A stretch of DNA of 64,000 nt from Snodgrassella alvi (GCF_002777825.1 NZ_MEIR01000080.1:1-64000); one strand, 5' to 3'; positions 26,936 through 36,519 are shown, numbered from the stretch's first letter. The notes: generated by a model from the sequence alone, not told the origin. Translations and numbers: made by a program.

Positions 26936-28183
26936 ATGAACGCTAAATTTTTACCGAAAGCAGCTGGTCGGATAACATTGGCAGGACTATTGTTATGGGC
27001 TTTAGTTGCCTGTAAGGAACATGGAAGCTGGTCTGGTGTCGATGAAGATTTGCAGGGGGACAATAGTAAAATATTGTCCCAGTCTGCGCAAATAAGCCAG
27101 CTAATACCGACAAGGGTAGCACAACGAGATGCATGGGCGGCAGATATCGGCCGGATTATGGATGAGCTGAAAATCAGTAAGACACGGGAAAATGTGTGTA
27201 GTGTGATTGCTGTGGTGGATCAGGAGTCCAATTTTGTTGCCAATCCAGCTGTTCCTGATTTGGGCAATAAGGCAATTAAAGCGTTTCAAACTGAAGTGCC
27301 ACAAAAATTTATTAAACAGTTTGGTCCGGCATTAGGACCAGCAGTTTCTCGTTATTTTACCTATGTATTGCTTAATGAGCCGAGCAAGGAAAACAGTTTT
27401 CTGGTACAGATGCGTGCTGTGAAAACTGAACAGCAATTGGATTTGATTTATCGGCAGATTTTTGCTTATGTTGCCAAGCAGTTTTATGCCGATTCTATTG
27501 CCAATGCTGCGGCCAAATTTATGGGCAAGGATTTTGGTGAGGAAAATAATCCGATTACTACTATTGGTTCGATGCAGGTATCGGTAAAATATGCGCGTCA
27601 GCATCAGCGCGACCATGCGTCTGTAAATGAGTTGCGAGATTATATGTATACTCGTGAAGGTGGTTTATATTATGGTATCCATCGGTTGATGAAATATCAT
27701 GCTAACTATGATAATACCCAATATCGTTTTGCGGATTATAATTCAGGTATGTATTCGAGCCGCAATGCTGCTTTTCAGCAGAGTATTAATAAGCTGCTGA
27801 ATCTGGCTATGTCTCTGGATGGAGATTTGCTGCTGTATGATAAGGATGATAATGTTCAGTCTATGCCTAGTCAGACTGAAACAGCACTTAATCAGTTATT
27901 TGCTGATCATGGTATGGCGATGAAGTCAGAAGATATTCGGGCGGATTTACTGCAGGAAAAGCAGGCGGAATTTGAAAATACAACTACGTATCAAAATGTA
28001 ATTAATTTGTATAAACGCCAGTTTGGTAAAAATCCACCATATGCGATTATGCCACAGGTGCTGATTAGTGGGCCAAAATTAAGTAAGGATTATAATACTA
28101 ACTGGTATGCGGCTAATGTTACTCGTCGTTATGATACTTGTATGCGGCGTGCTGGCATTGATGGGCGCCACCATAAAAGATAA
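26936..28183 (+). CDS. DUF1615-family lipoprotein
   Basis: 415 aa from the ATG at 26936 (an in-frame ATG at 26921 is also possible; neither has a strong ribosome site). Lipoprotein signal ending LLLWALVAC. The body matches my memory of DUF1615 proteins: DQESNFVANPAVPDLG, TTIGSMQVSVKYA, GGLYYGIHRLM, YRFADYNSGMYSSRNAAFQ. The E-S-x-F and GSMQV pieces recall lysozyme-fold lytic transglycosylases, so a murein role is plausible but unproven. Ends at a hairpin shared with convergent uup. Confidence 0.83.
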   Translation: MNAKFLPKAAGRITLAGLLLWALVACKEHGSWSGVDEDLQGDNSKILSQSAQISQLIPTRVAQRDAWAADIGRIMDELKISKTRENVCSVIAVVDQESNFVANPAVPDLGNKAIKAFQTEVPQKFIKQFGPALGPAVSRYFTYVLLNEPSKENSFLVQMRAVKTEQQLDLIYRQIFAYVAKQFYADSIANAAAKFMGKDFGEENNPITTIGSMQVSVKYARQHQRDHASVNELRDYMYTREGGLYYGIHRLMKYHANYDNTQYRFADYNSGMYSSRNAAFQQSINKLLNLAMSLDGDLLLYDKDDNVQSMPSQTETALNQLFADHGMAMKSEDIRADLLQEKQAEFENTTTYQNVINLYKRQFGKNPPYAIMPQVLISGPKLSKDYNTNWYAANVTRRYDTCMRRAGIDGRHHKR

Positions 28184-28196
28184 ATCCGGTTTTACA

Positions 28197-28229
28197 AAAC
28201 AGCTAGTGTAATGAATTCACTAGCTGTTT
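28197..28229. terminator. Hairpin between convergent genes
   Basis: 12-bp perfect stem AAACAGCTAGTG / CACTAGCTGTTT with a 9-base loop, placed 14 bp after the DUF1615 gene and 13 bp before the uup stop. The tail is short (TTTTGT) and better on the minus strand. Confidence 0.7.
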
Positions 28230-28241
28230 GGCTTATGAGTA

Positions 28242-30152
28242 TTAGTTCTGGAGCTTTTGTTTGGCTTCAAGGCTTTCCCAGCGCTCGAGTTTTTCTAGCA
28301 ATAGTTCTTCAATTTCAGAAATGCGTGCTTGCCATTCGGCTGCCAGTTTGTAGTCATTTTTGAAAATTGCTGGGTCGGAAAGTTTTTTATTCAACTCAGT
28401 TTGTTCAGCTTCCAGCGCGGCAAGTTCATCCGGTAAACTGGCCAGTTCGCGCTGTTCATTATAGGAAAGTTTATCGCTGCGCCGGTTTTTGGTGCGGATT
28501 TTGTCACTGTTGCTGGTGTCCTTGTTTTTGCTTGCTGTTGGTGCGGGTTCCTGTAAGCTTTGTTCGCGTTTTCTGGCATCAATGTAATCCTGATAGCCAC
28601 CGATGTATTCTTTTAACTGGCCATTGCCATTGAATACGATAGATTGGGTAACGACATTATCCAGAAAAGTACGGTCGTGGCTCACCAAAAATACAGTACC
28701 GTTGTAATCGCGCAATAATTCTTCCAGTAATTCCTGAGTATCGATATCCAGATCGTTGGTGGGTTCATCAAGTACCAGAATATTGGCTGGACGGGTAAAT
28801 AATTTGGCCAGTAACAACCGATTGCGTTCGCCGCCCGAAAGTGATTTAACTTTACTACGTACTCGAGCCGGAGAGAACAGGAATTCTTCGAGGTAACCGA
28901 TAACATGTTTGCGCTGGCCACCAATTTCTACGTAGTCGTTGCCCTGTCCGATGGTATCGAAAACAGTATCGTTTTCATTCAGTGCACTGCGAAATTGGTC
29001 AAAATAGGCTACTTCCTGACGTGAACCCAGACGAATTTTGCCTAAGGTGGGTTGCAGCTCTCCTAAAATCAGTTTTAGAAATGTGGTTTTACCAACCCCG
29101 TTTGACCCGATAAGGCCAATTTTATCGCCGCGCTGAATAACGCTAGAGAAGTCGCGCATGATAATATGCTCTCCATAGGCAAAGCCAGCATGTTCGATTT
29201 CAGCTATGATTTTGCCGCTGGTTTCGCCGCGGTTCAGGTTAAAGTTAACCCGTCCTTGAACTTCGCGTCGTGCTGCGCGCTCGCGTCGCAATTGCTCTAG
29301 TCGTTTTACTCTTCCCTGATTGCGGGTACGGCGTGCTTCAATGCCTTTGCGGATCCATGCCTCTTCTTGGGCATGGAATTTGTCAAACAGACGATTGTGC
29401 TCAGCCTCTACTGCCAGTTCTTGTGCCTTTTTCTCGCTATAGGCACTGAAACTACCCGGATAACTGCGCAAATGCCCGCGGTCTAATTCAATAATACGTG
29501 TGGCTACGCGGTCCAGAAAACGACGGTCGTGTGTGACAACAATCAAACTACCAGCGAAATTGCTCAGCAGGTTTTCCATCCACTCAATGGCTTCGATATC
29601 CAAATGGTTAGTAGGCTCATCCAGTAACAGGATATCAGGTTTCTGTACCCAGGCCTGTGCTAGAGCAACTCGTTTTTTCTGACCGCCGCTGAGGTTACCA
29701 ATGAGTTCATTTTCTGGTAGTTTTAATTCGCTCAGGGTTTGTTCTATCAGAGCATCAAATTGCCACCCATTGCGGCTTTCCAGCTCATTCTGTAGTTCTG
29801 TTAAACGATTCAGGCTGGTTTCATCACTTACATTCTGGCTGATTTCATGATACTCGCGCAGCAGGCTTTGCAGTTCACCCAATCCCTGGGCTATAGTGTC
29901 AAAAATGGTAGCTCGTGGGTCGAAAAAGGGCTCCTGCGGCACATATACTACATTTTGATTGTTCTGAATGGTTAATAGACCATCATCCAGCTTTTGTACG
30001 CCGGCAAGAATTTTCAGTAGTGTGGATTTACCGGCACCATTACGGCCAATAAAGCCGATTTTTTCCCCTGCGTCCATTTGCAGGGATGCATGATCCAGTA
30101 AGGGATGGTGGCCAACTGCAAAGCAGGCGTTATCCAGTGACAGAATACTCAT
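28242..30152 (-). CDS. uup: ABC-F family ATPase Uup
   Basis: 636-aa soluble duplicated ABC ATPase. Two nucleotide sites: GRNGAGKST with LSGGQKKRVALAQ and LLLDEPTNHLD, and GSNGVGKTT with LSGGERNRLLLAK and LVLDEPTNDLD. There is no membrane domain. The linker is Arg/Lys-rich (RRTRNQGRVKRLEQLRRERA), and the C-terminus (LSYNEQREL...AALEAEQTELNKKL) is the coiled coil that separates Uup from other ABC-F proteins. Uup acts in ribosome biogenesis/translation and is linked to suppression of transposon excision. Confidence 0.95.
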   Translation of the reverse strand: MSILSLDNACFAVGHHPLLDHASLQMDAGEKIGFIGRNGAGKSTLLKILAGVQKLDDGLLTIQNNQNVVYVPQEPFFDPRATIFDTIAQGLGELQSLLREYHEISQNVSDETSLNRLTELQNELESRNGWQFDALIEQTLSELKLPENELIGNLSGGQKKRVALAQAWVQKPDILLLDEPTNHLDIEAIEWMENLLSNFAGSLIVVTHDRRFLDRVATRIIELDRGHLRSYPGSFSAYSEKKAQELAVEAEHNRLFDKFHAQEEAWIRKGIEARRTRNQGRVKRLEQLRRERAARREVQGRVNFNLNRGETSGKIIAEIEHAGFAYGEHIIMRDFSSVIQRGDKIGLIGSNGVGKTTFLKLILGELQPTLGKIRLGSRQEVAYFDQFRSALNENDTVFDTIGQGNDYVEIGGQRKHVIGYLEEFLFSPARVRSKVKSLSGGERNRLLLAKLFTRPANILVLDEPTNDLDIDTQELLEELLRDYNGTVFLVSHDRTFLDNVVTQSIVFNGNGQLKEYIGGYQDYIDARKREQSLQEPAPTASKNKDTSNSDKIRTKNRRSDKLSYNEQRELASLPDELAALEAEQTELNKKLSDPAIFKNDYKLAAEWQARISEIEELLLEKLERWESLEAKQKLQN

Positions 30153-30244
30153 GATTTAACCAGACTAAGTTCAGATATGTGTTATGGAAAGAGCGCGTAT
30201 TGTAACAGTTTCATTATTAGAATGTTGTTGTTGACCTGAATTAG

Positions 30245-30757
30245 CTAGTGGTTAAAGATTTGGCAATTCTGGTCGGTTTGACTGCGGCCGCTGAAAAAAT
30301 GCTCTTCTTCATCACAACGGCTGGTGCTGCTTTGGCAGAGAAATACTCTGCCATCCTGATTGAGCTTGAGTATACGAGGTTCGGCTTTGGTGTCCAGTGC
30401 TACTGCTTTAAGCGTGTAATGTTCTTCACGGGCATAGCGTGGATTACCCTGAATGCGGAAACAAAAATACTGATTCTGGCTGATGGGTAAGTGTGGCCAG
30501 CTATTTTTGTTTTTCTTGTAACTGAGGTGCTGCTGGTAGTGTCTGGCCAGATATTGGCTGTTGGTAAGCAAGGCAGCCTGTGCCTGATGCAGTCTTGCCT
30601 GCTGCACCTGCTGATGGTAATAGGGGTAAGCGATGGCGGTGAGTATTAGGATAATTGCAAGTGTAATCAATAGCTGGAGCAGGCTATATCCATGAATGTT
30701 ATGCTGAGCTGAATGTAGTTGATGCTTATCTGGTTGATGAAGAAATAAGCGTGCCAT
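30245..30757 (-). CDS. Type IV minor-pilin-like protein with Gln at position 5
   Basis: 170 aa. A 23-residue basic leader ends in G, then YSLLQLLITLAIILILTAIA, a class III prepilin signal and transmembrane helix. Cleavage after Gly puts Tyr at +1, but +5 is Gln where nearly all pilins have Glu. C-terminal half has four cysteines (YFCF, VFLCQ, SRCDE, NCQIF), suggesting disulfides as in PilE-type, PilX-type or ComP-type minor pilins. No ribosome site is visible before the ATG, and an AT palindrome (30793-30829) lies 36 bp upstream. It is not next to other pil genes. Minor pilin or DNA-uptake pseudopilin is likely; which one is undecided. Confidence 0.75.
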   Translation of the reverse strand: MARLFLHQPDKHQLHSAQHNIHGYSLLQLLITLAIILILTAIAYPYYHQQVQQARLHQAQAALLTNSQYLARHYQQHLSYKKNKNSWPHLPISQNQYFCFRIQGNPRYAREEHYTLKAVALDTKAEPRILKLNQDGRVFLCQSSTSRCDEEEHFFSGRSQTDQNCQIFNH

Positions 30758-31216
30758 ATTGAGTTGAATGTATTTATACTTATGGCATTATATTATATAA
30801 AATATATCTATGTAATATATTTTATATAAATAGATTATATTTTGTTTATTAGGAATTTAATTGTTTTTTAGCTTGTATGACTTCATATATCTGATAGAAA
30901 AGGAATTTTTATAAATTTTCAGTCGGGATAAACGATTATGCAGTCTGTTTGGTGCGGACTTGAAGATTTTATTAGTTTATTGTGTTTTTGGAAATCAGGT
31001 TGAGTAATTAATTTAAATAAATAGTTATGATTAATTGTTCGCCAAACTTTAAATGGGTGATGTTGAACACTATATTTTTGGTTTTTTATTCAATCACTTA
31101 AACTATATAAGTTGATTAGATTATTAGTTTAGGAATTAAGTATACTTATGCTATCTGAAATTGCTGACTAATTATATTATTTTAAGCGGAGTTTATCGGC
31201 GTATATTAAAAAGCAG
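30758..31216. other. Long AT-rich region upstream of the pilin-like gene
   Basis: Apart from the palindrome at 30793-30829, this stretch has no ORF, tRNA or repeat that I can recognise. It must hold the minus-strand promoter of the pilin-like gene; TATAAT-like boxes occur on the minus strand inside the palindrome. Confidence 0.5.
30793..30829. promoter_or_regulatory. AT-only 15-bp inverted repeat
   Basis: Perfect arms TTATATAAAATATAT (30793-30807) and ATATATTTTATATAA (30815-30829) with a 7-base centre. It lies 36-72 bp upstream of the pilin-like start and could be an operator overlapping the -10 region, or form a hairpin in the leader. Confidence 0.55.
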
Positions 31217-31246
31217 TTAGATACGGGCAATATTGCCCGTATCTAA
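31217..31246 (-). terminator. Terminator of hom
   Basis: Fourteen-bp perfect stem (TTAGATACGGGCAA / TTGCCCGTATCTAA) with a 2-base loop and, on the minus strand, CTGCTTTTTAA following. It ends 25 bp after the hom stop. Confidence 0.85.
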
Positions 31247-31271
31247 AAATCATCGTTTTTGCAACAAGAAA

Positions 31272-32585
31272 TTAGCGTGGATACAAACTTTCCATTCGAA
31301 TCATGGTTACTGGTGACAGCACCCGTGGTAATGCCTGAATACGAGCCATGGACTGTTTGATAAAGCGCTCTTTGGTAGAGTGGGTGAGAATAACAATTTC
31401 AGCGGATTCTTTGTTGAGAATGCCTTTTTGAATCAATGCCTCGATGGAAATGTTTTCTGCGGCCAGAATATTGGCAATCTCACCTAATACCCCAGGCTCA
31501 TCGCAGGCGGATACACGTAGATAATAGCTGCTGATAATTTCATCCATTGGCAGGATAGAAATGTTTTGCAGTGAATTAGTCTGAAAGGCCAGATAAGGAA
31601 CACGGTAGCTGGCTTCTGCATTCTGTAAACGGGTAACATCGATAATATCAGCCATGACTGCACTGGCGGTAGGGCCGGCACCGGCACCGGCACCATAGTA
31701 AAGCGTCTGGCCAATCATATCAGCCTGAACTGATACTGCGTTCATCACGCCTTCTACTTTTGCTAGTAGGCGGCTTTCCGGTATCAGGGTAGGATGTACA
31801 CGCAACTCAATGCCTTCTGGGGTTTTACGGGTAATGCCGAGTAATTTGATGCGATAGCCTAATTCTTCTGCATAGCAGATATCCAGACTTTCCAGATGGC
31901 TGATCCCTTCAAGATAACACTGGTTAAAGTTAATCGGTGTACCAAACGCTAGCGCAGAGATAATGCTTAATTTATGGCCAGCATCATGACCCTCAATATC
32001 AAAGGTGGGGTCGGCTTCTGCATAACCCAATGCCTGAGCCTGCTCCAATGCTTCCGCAAAGGTGCTACCATTGGCACGCATTTCACTCAGAATGAAGTTG
32101 CTGGTGCCATTGATGATACCGGCAATAGATTCGATGTGGTTGGCAGCCAGCCCCTCACGTAGTGCTTTGATAATGGGAATACCGCCAGCAACTGCTGCCT
32201 CATACATTACCATTACATTGTGCTTTGATGCCTGCTGGAAAATTTCGTTACCGTATTCGGCCAGTAGTTTTTTATTAGCGGTAACGATATGCTTGCCATT
32301 TTTAATTGCCTGTACCACAGCATCCTTGGCAATCGTTGTACCGCCAATCAGTTCTACTACAACGTCTACATCTGGAGCATTGACTACATCGAATACATCA
32401 TTACTGATGAGGGTGTGATGTCCACATATTTCGCGGGTGTGTTCTATATTACGGCTGGCTGCTCGGGTAATAATCAGCTCACGCCCGAGCCTGCGGGTGA
32501 TTTCATCTGCATTATTCTGTAACAACTTGACGGTGCCGCCACCAACTGTGCCAACACCCAGCAAACCAATGCGTAGAGGCTGCAT
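31272..32585 (-). CDS. hom: Homoserine dehydrogenase
   Basis: NAD(P)H-dependent reduction of aspartate semialdehyde to homoserine, the branch to Met, Thr and Ile. 437 aa, monofunctional. N-terminal Rossmann motif GVGTVGGGTVKLL (~residue 9-21); catalytic core with YEAAVAGGIPIIKAL and GIINGTSNFILSEM, AEADPTFDIEGHDAGHK; C-terminal ACT domain (ACDEPGVLGEIANILA), the usual threonine-feedback module. AAGGAG ribosome site 5 bases before the ATG. Single-gene unit with its own terminator. Confidence 0.96.
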   Translation of the reverse strand: MQPLRIGLLGVGTVGGGTVKLLQNNADEITRRLGRELIITRAASRNIEHTREICGHHTLISNDVFDVVNAPDVDVVVELIGGTTIAKDAVVQAIKNGKHIVTANKKLLAEYGNEIFQQASKHNVMVMYEAAVAGGIPIIKALREGLAANHIESIAGIINGTSNFILSEMRANGSTFAEALEQAQALGYAEADPTFDIEGHDAGHKLSIISALAFGTPINFNQCYLEGISHLESLDICYAEELGYRIKLLGITRKTPEGIELRVHPTLIPESRLLAKVEGVMNAVSVQADMIGQTLYYGAGAGAGPTASAVMADIIDVTRLQNAEASYRVPYLAFQTNSLQNISILPMDEIISSYYLRVSACDEPGVLGEIANILAAENISIEALIQKGILNKESAEIVILTHSTKERFIKQSMARIQALPRVLSPVTMIRMESLYPR

Positions 32586-32728
32586 TTTTACTCCTTAAAT
32601 TAGACGAATTTAATTGTATGACTGCTTAATACTTGCAATTTTACGTTAATCTACTATGCTAGCGGAAAACAGCTTTTTTGACTACTACTGCTATATTAGA
32701 TTATGTGGTTAAGCGTAAGGAGTATTTG

Positions 32729-33109
32729 ATGCAGATTGATGAAATCCGTGATAAACAGGGCTTGTGGATTGAAGAATTTGATAATGGCGGAATTACGGTA
32801 AATGGCCAGCAATACCCTAGGCCTGTGTGTATTACTACAACTGAAGTATTGTCATTGGATAAAGATGGTGCTGAAGCATTAACTATCGAAGATTTTGCCC
32901 AAGCTATGCAAGCGCAGCCGGAAGTCATTCTGATTGGCACTGGTAGTAAACATGTGTTTATTCACCCGCGTTTGACGGCGCAACTGGCAGGGAAGGGTAT
33001 AGGGATTGAAAGTATGACTACAGCGGCTGCATGTCGTACTTTTATGGTATTGCGCAGCGAAGGCCGCAATGTCTGGGCATGGTTGTGGCCGTTAACTGAA
33101 GAATTATAG
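32729..33109 (+). CDS. Mth938-like (DUF498/NDUFAF3-type) protein
   Basis: 126 aa from the ATG at 32729, with TAAGGAG 7 bases upstream; the longer frame from 32678 lacks a site. The Mth938 fold is recognised from LIGTGSKHVFIHPRL, GIGIESMTTAAACRTFMVL and EGRNVWAWLWPL. The eukaryotic relative NDUFAF3 assists complex I assembly; the bacterial role is not settled. Divergent from hom, with its own terminator at 33207. Confidence 0.87.
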   Translation: MQIDEIRDKQGLWIEEFDNGGITVNGQQYPRPVCITTTEVLSLDKDGAEALTIEDFAQAMQAQPEVILIGTGSKHVFIHPRLTAQLAGKGIGIESMTTAAACRTFMVLRSEGRNVWAWLWPLTEEL

Positions 33110-33206
33110 TATCTGTACTGGATATACAGATAAATCAGGATAACTAGTATTATGTTGCTTACCCTGACAGAATAAGCGATATTAATTTAATGCTGTTGAA
33201 AATATT

Positions 33207-33245
33207 CAGGCTGCCGGTTTGAGTTAACCGGTAGCCTGCTTTTTA
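33207..33245 (+). terminator. Terminator of the Mth938-like gene
   Basis: 13-bp stem with one mismatch (CAGGCTGCCGGTT / AACCGGTAGCCTG), 5-base loop, then CTTTTT on the plus strand. Confidence 0.85.
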
Positions 33246-33259
33246 ATCTCGAAAATTGT

Positions 33260-34213
33260 TTATTTAGCTGCGGTGTTGTTCTGGCCTTTGATAATGCTCA
33301 TACCGGCACTAACCAAGCTGCCGATATCGGCTACGTTGGCAGGCATAATCAGGGTATTATTGGTTTTTGCCAGTTTGGCAAAGGCATCAACATACTGTTC
33401 AGCCACTTTCAGATTAACTGCTTCTGTGCCGCCAGGTTCTTTAACCGCAGCGGCTACCTGACGAATTGCTTCGGCAGTGGCTTGAGCCACCAGACGAAGG
33501 GCTTCTGCTTCACCTTCAGCGCGATTGATTTGGGCAACTTTGGCACCCTGAGATTCATTGATGGAGGCCTGTGCTTCACCCTGAGATTTCTGAATTTCGG
33601 CTTCGCGCTGACCAGCTGCCAGATTAATCTGCTCCTGTTTAATCCCTTCAGACTGGGCAATACGTGCGCGTTTTTCCCGTTCGGCTGTGATCTGTGCCTG
33701 CATCGAACGTAAAATTTCTTGTGGTGGTACTAAATCTTTGATTTCATAGCGCAGAACTTTTACACCCCATGAAACGGCTGCTTCATCCAGTGAAGCAACC
33801 ACAGTATGGTTAATGTCATCACGTTCTTCAAAGGTTTTGTCCAGTTCCATGCGGCCAATTACGGAACGCAGAGTAGTTTGTGCTAGCTGGGTAATGGCTA
33901 CGACGAAGTTGCTGGAGCCATAGGAAGCAAGTTTGGGATCAGTTACCTGAAAATAAATGATGCCATCCACGGTAAGCTGGGTATTATCACGGGTAATACA
34001 TACCTGGCTGGGTACATCCAGCGGGATTTCTTTTAAGGTATGTTTGTAGGCTACGCGGTCGATAATTGGAATGATAAAGTTCAAACCGGCTACCATGGTG
34101 GCATGATAGCGGCCTAAGCGTTCGACAATGTAGACTTCCTGTTGTGGTACAACTTTAAATGCCATGCAGATAAAGACAACGATAGCTGCTAAAAAAAGAA
34201 AGGTCAGAATCAT
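33260..34213 (-). CDS. qmcA: SPFH/Band 7 membrane protein QmcA (stomatin-like)
   Basis: 317 aa. One N-terminal membrane helix (LTFLFLAAIVVFICMAF), then the Band 7 domain (VPQQEVYIVERLGRYH, GLNFIIPIIDRVAY, ERDDINHTVV) and a long Ala/Glu/Gln coiled coil (~190-260). Such proteins form ring-shaped membrane scaffolds that influence FtsH and membrane-protein quality control. Starts 2 bp after the nfeD stop, the classic NfeD-stomatin operon. Confidence 0.94.
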   Translation of the reverse strand: MILTFLFLAAIVVFICMAFKVVPQQEVYIVERLGRYHATMVAGLNFIIPIIDRVAYKHTLKEIPLDVPSQVCITRDNTQLTVDGIIYFQVTDPKLASYGSSNFVVAITQLAQTTLRSVIGRMELDKTFEERDDINHTVVASLDEAAVSWGVKVLRYEIKDLVPPQEILRSMQAQITAEREKRARIAQSEGIKQEQINLAAGQREAEIQKSQGEAQASINESQGAKVAQINRAEGEAEALRLVAQATAEAIRQVAAAVKEPGGTEAVNLKVAEQYVDAFAKLAKTNNTLIMPANVADIGSLVSAGMSIIKGQNNTAAK

Positions 34214-34215
34214 GA

Positions 34216-34650
34216 TTATTCCTGAGAAGTAATGGAGATTTGCGAAGTTAGATTTAAAATATTGCCGTTGTGACTGATGATTTGGGCACTGTCACCGGCT
34301 TTTGCAGTGGTGGGCTGGATAAAACGCGCCTGCCATGTGGTGCCACGGTAGTGTACCTGCCATAAGCCATCGGTAAGCGGCTGGGTGAGCACCACAGTCT
34401 GACCGTAATCCGGGTCATCACTTGCTTTAGCTTTGTTTTCCCGCGGATGTTTTTTTTGCCACAAACGTACAATGGTGATACCAAGAATGGAAAAAACGGT
34501 GGCAATCAATGCATTGGTATTGTTGCTGGTTTGCAGTAGCCACTCTGCCAGACCAGCGCTCAGTAATGAGGCGCTGATTACCAGTAGATAAAATGTACCG
34601 CTGAACATTTCCAATACAAACAGTAACAGGGCGACAATGCACCAAATCAT
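34216..34650 (-). CDS. NfeD-like membrane protein
   Basis: 144 aa: two to three N-terminal hydrophobic segments (residues ~2-65) followed by a small OB-fold domain (GQTVVLTQPLTDGLWQVHYRGTTW). Short NfeD partner of the stomatin-like protein encoded immediately downstream; E. coli YbbK/QmcA-YbbL pairs are the model. Function assumed to be in membrane-protein homeostasis. Confidence 0.9.
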   Translation of the reverse strand: MIWCIVALLLFVLEMFSGTFYLLVISASLLSAGLAEWLLQTSNNTNALIATVFSILGITIVRLWQKKHPRENKAKASDDPDYGQTVVLTQPLTDGLWQVHYRGTTWQARFIQPTTAKAGDSAQIISHNGNILNLTSQISITSQE

Positions 34651-34705
34651 ATGTATCTCCTTAATTTTCTAATCGTCTGGTACTTATCAGTAATAAGGGT
34701 TTATT

Positions 34706-35461
34706 TCAGTTTTTGCTATTGTCAGCCAGTATTCGCTGCCGGCGGGTTTCGCTCAGCACAATTCCGGTACTTACGGAAACATTCAGGCTTTCAACAGTTC
34801 CAAACATGGGAATGGATACCAATGTGTCACACAGATCACGTGTCAAACGGCGCATACCGCTGCCTTCGGCACCCATTATCCAGGCTACGGCTTCAGGGGC
34901 TGTAAAATGGTATAAATCCTCGCTGCCTTCCATATCGGTGCCGATAATCCAGATACCGCGCTGTTTCAGCTCACGGATGGTGCGCGCTAGATTGGTAACG
35001 GTGATATAGGGCACGGTTTCGGCCGCACCACAGGCTACTTTACTTACGGTGGCATTGAGGCCGGCACTTTTGTCTTTAGGGGCGATAACAGCATGAACGC
35101 CCATGACATCTGCTACGCGCAGGCAGGCACCCAGATTATGCGGGTCGGTAATGCCATCAAGAATTAGTAATAGCGGGGGTTCATTCAGGTTTTCGAGTAC
35201 ATCCTCTATATCTATATGCTGTCTTGATGCATCGATAAAGCCGACTACACCCTGATGGCGTGCGTGTTTGCTCAGAGTATCGAGACGTGCCTGATCTGCA
35301 CTGATGACACGTACATTTTCTGTTTCAGCTTTGCTTAATACATCCCGCATACGGGCATCGTGTTTACCCTCAAGCACATAAAGCTCAATAATGCTAGCGG
35401 GGTTTTGCCATAAACGGGCGTTAACTGCATGAAAACCGATGATGAGACGCTGATTTGACAT
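34706..35461 (-). CDS. rlmB: 23S rRNA (guanosine-2251-2'-O)-methyltransferase
   Basis: SPOUT/TrmH-type enzyme using S-adenosylmethionine on G2251 of 23S rRNA. 251 aa. N-terminal substrate-binding domain to ~residue 80; then the three SPOUT motifs: [23 protein letters not shown].../[10 protein letters not shown], and [20 protein letters not shown], which form the knot. 55 bp upstream of nfeD on the same strand. Confidence 0.95.
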   Translation of the reverse strand: MSNQRLIIGFHAVNARLWQNPASIIELYVLEGKHDARMRDVLSKAETENVRVISADQARLDTLSKHARHQGVVGFIDASRQHIDIEDVLENLNEPPLLLILDGITDPHNLGACLRVADVMGVHAVIAPKDKSAGLNATVSKVACGAAETVPYITVTNLARTIRELKQRGIWIIGTDMEGSEDLYHFTAPEAVAWIMGAEGSGMRRLTRDLCDTLVSIPMFGTVESLNVSVSTGIVLSETRRQRILADNSKN

Positions 35462-35853
35462 AGATGTTTAATTCAATAGGTAAAGGATTCAATTATAGCG
35501 GAAATCGGTGTATCAATCTGGTTATACCTGCTATGTAATTTTATTTATATGGCAATGCGTTGTCTATAACTTTTATTTGCTTTTATGTTAATAAGGAAAA
35601 TTAATTTATCGGTTTGCAATTAAATGTTTGATTTGGTTGTTAAGTGCATTTACTTATGTAATTTTAGAAATTTTTAGTAAAAAATTTATTTTTATCAAAT
35701 GCTTGAAATAATATTGGGTTAGGTTGACGTTTAAAATCTTTATGTTTACACAGTAATCAGTATAGTTGGGAATTGTGCTTGTATAAGGGGAAGGAGCCTG
35801 AGCCGATAGTTGTTGGCCGGGAGTTTGACTTTGAAACAAAGTTAGGAATTCTT
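35462..35853. other. AT-rich divergent intergenic region
   Basis: 392 bp between divergent rlmB and the YetF-like gene; should carry both promoters. No ORF or RNA gene seen; an upstream extension of the YetF frame (from 35773) is open but lacks a ribosome site. Confidence 0.5.
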
Positions 35854-36519
35854 ATGGAATACTATTTATGGGTGCTGGCCAAGTTTCTTGTAGGCTTTTT
35901 AATTGTGATATTGCATTTGAATTTTACCGGTAAAACCCAGCTGAATCAGATGACGCCAGTTGACTTTATTGGTAATTTTGTACTTGGTGGAATTATAGGT
36001 GGCGTTATTTATAATGAGGATATTCCGATTTATCAGTATATTATTGTGTTGTTGATTGGTGTCGGTCTGATTTCACTCTTAAATTGGATATGTAAGCATG
36101 TGAGTTTTTTCAGGATGTTTGCTATTGGCGAACCGATTCCGATTATGAAAGACGGACGCTTTTTAATGGATAATATCCTGCGTAAAAGAAATAAGATTGA
36201 TATTTTAAATGTGGCTTCGCTTTTGCATGCACAGGGAGTTACTTCTTTTCAGGAGGTGAATTATGCACAGATTGAGCCCAGTGGTTCATTAACGGTGCTT
36301 ACCGATAAGGGCAAGTATCCTTCATTGATTTTATTCAAGGATGGTGAAGTTCGCCCAACTGAATTACAGCGCATAAACAAAGATGAAAAGTGGCTGGAGC
36401 AGAAAATGCAGCAGCAGCACTTGTCTAAAGATGATTTATTTCTGATTGAATTCTGGGAAGGCAGGCTGAATTTTATTTTGCGTTCAGGTGTGGTAAAAAA
36501 AGATTCGCTAAAAAATTAA
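35854..36519 (+). CDS. YetF/DUF421-family membrane protein
   Basis: 221 aa from MEYYLWVLAKF (ATG at 35854, AGGA 7 bases upstream). Three hydrophobic segments in the first ~85 residues (FLVGFLIVILHL, FIGNFVLGGIIGGVI, YIIVLLIGVGLISLL), then the soluble DUF421 part: PIPIMKDGRFLMDNILRKRN, then GSLTVLTDKGKYPSLI. Function of the family is unknown; some members respond to envelope or spore stress in Bacillus. Confidence 0.88.
   Translation: MEYYLWVLAKFLVGFLIVILHLNFTGKTQLNQMTPVDFIGNFVLGGIIGGVIYNEDIPIYQYIIVLLIGVGLISLLNWICKHVSFFRMFAIGEPIPIMKDGRFLMDNILRKRNKIDILNVASLLHAQGVTSFQEVNYAQIEPSGSLTVLTDKGKYPSLILFKDGEVRPTELQRINKDEKWLEQKMQQQHLSKDDLFLIEFWEGRLNFILRSGVVKKDSLKN

Noticed and set aside
33207-33219. DNA uptake sequence of a neisserial dialect (ggcagcctgaa-like)
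   Set aside because: Similar words occur at only a few sites (for example a terminator stem at 33207 and inside cdiA at ~1910); far too rare here to call a DUS dialect.
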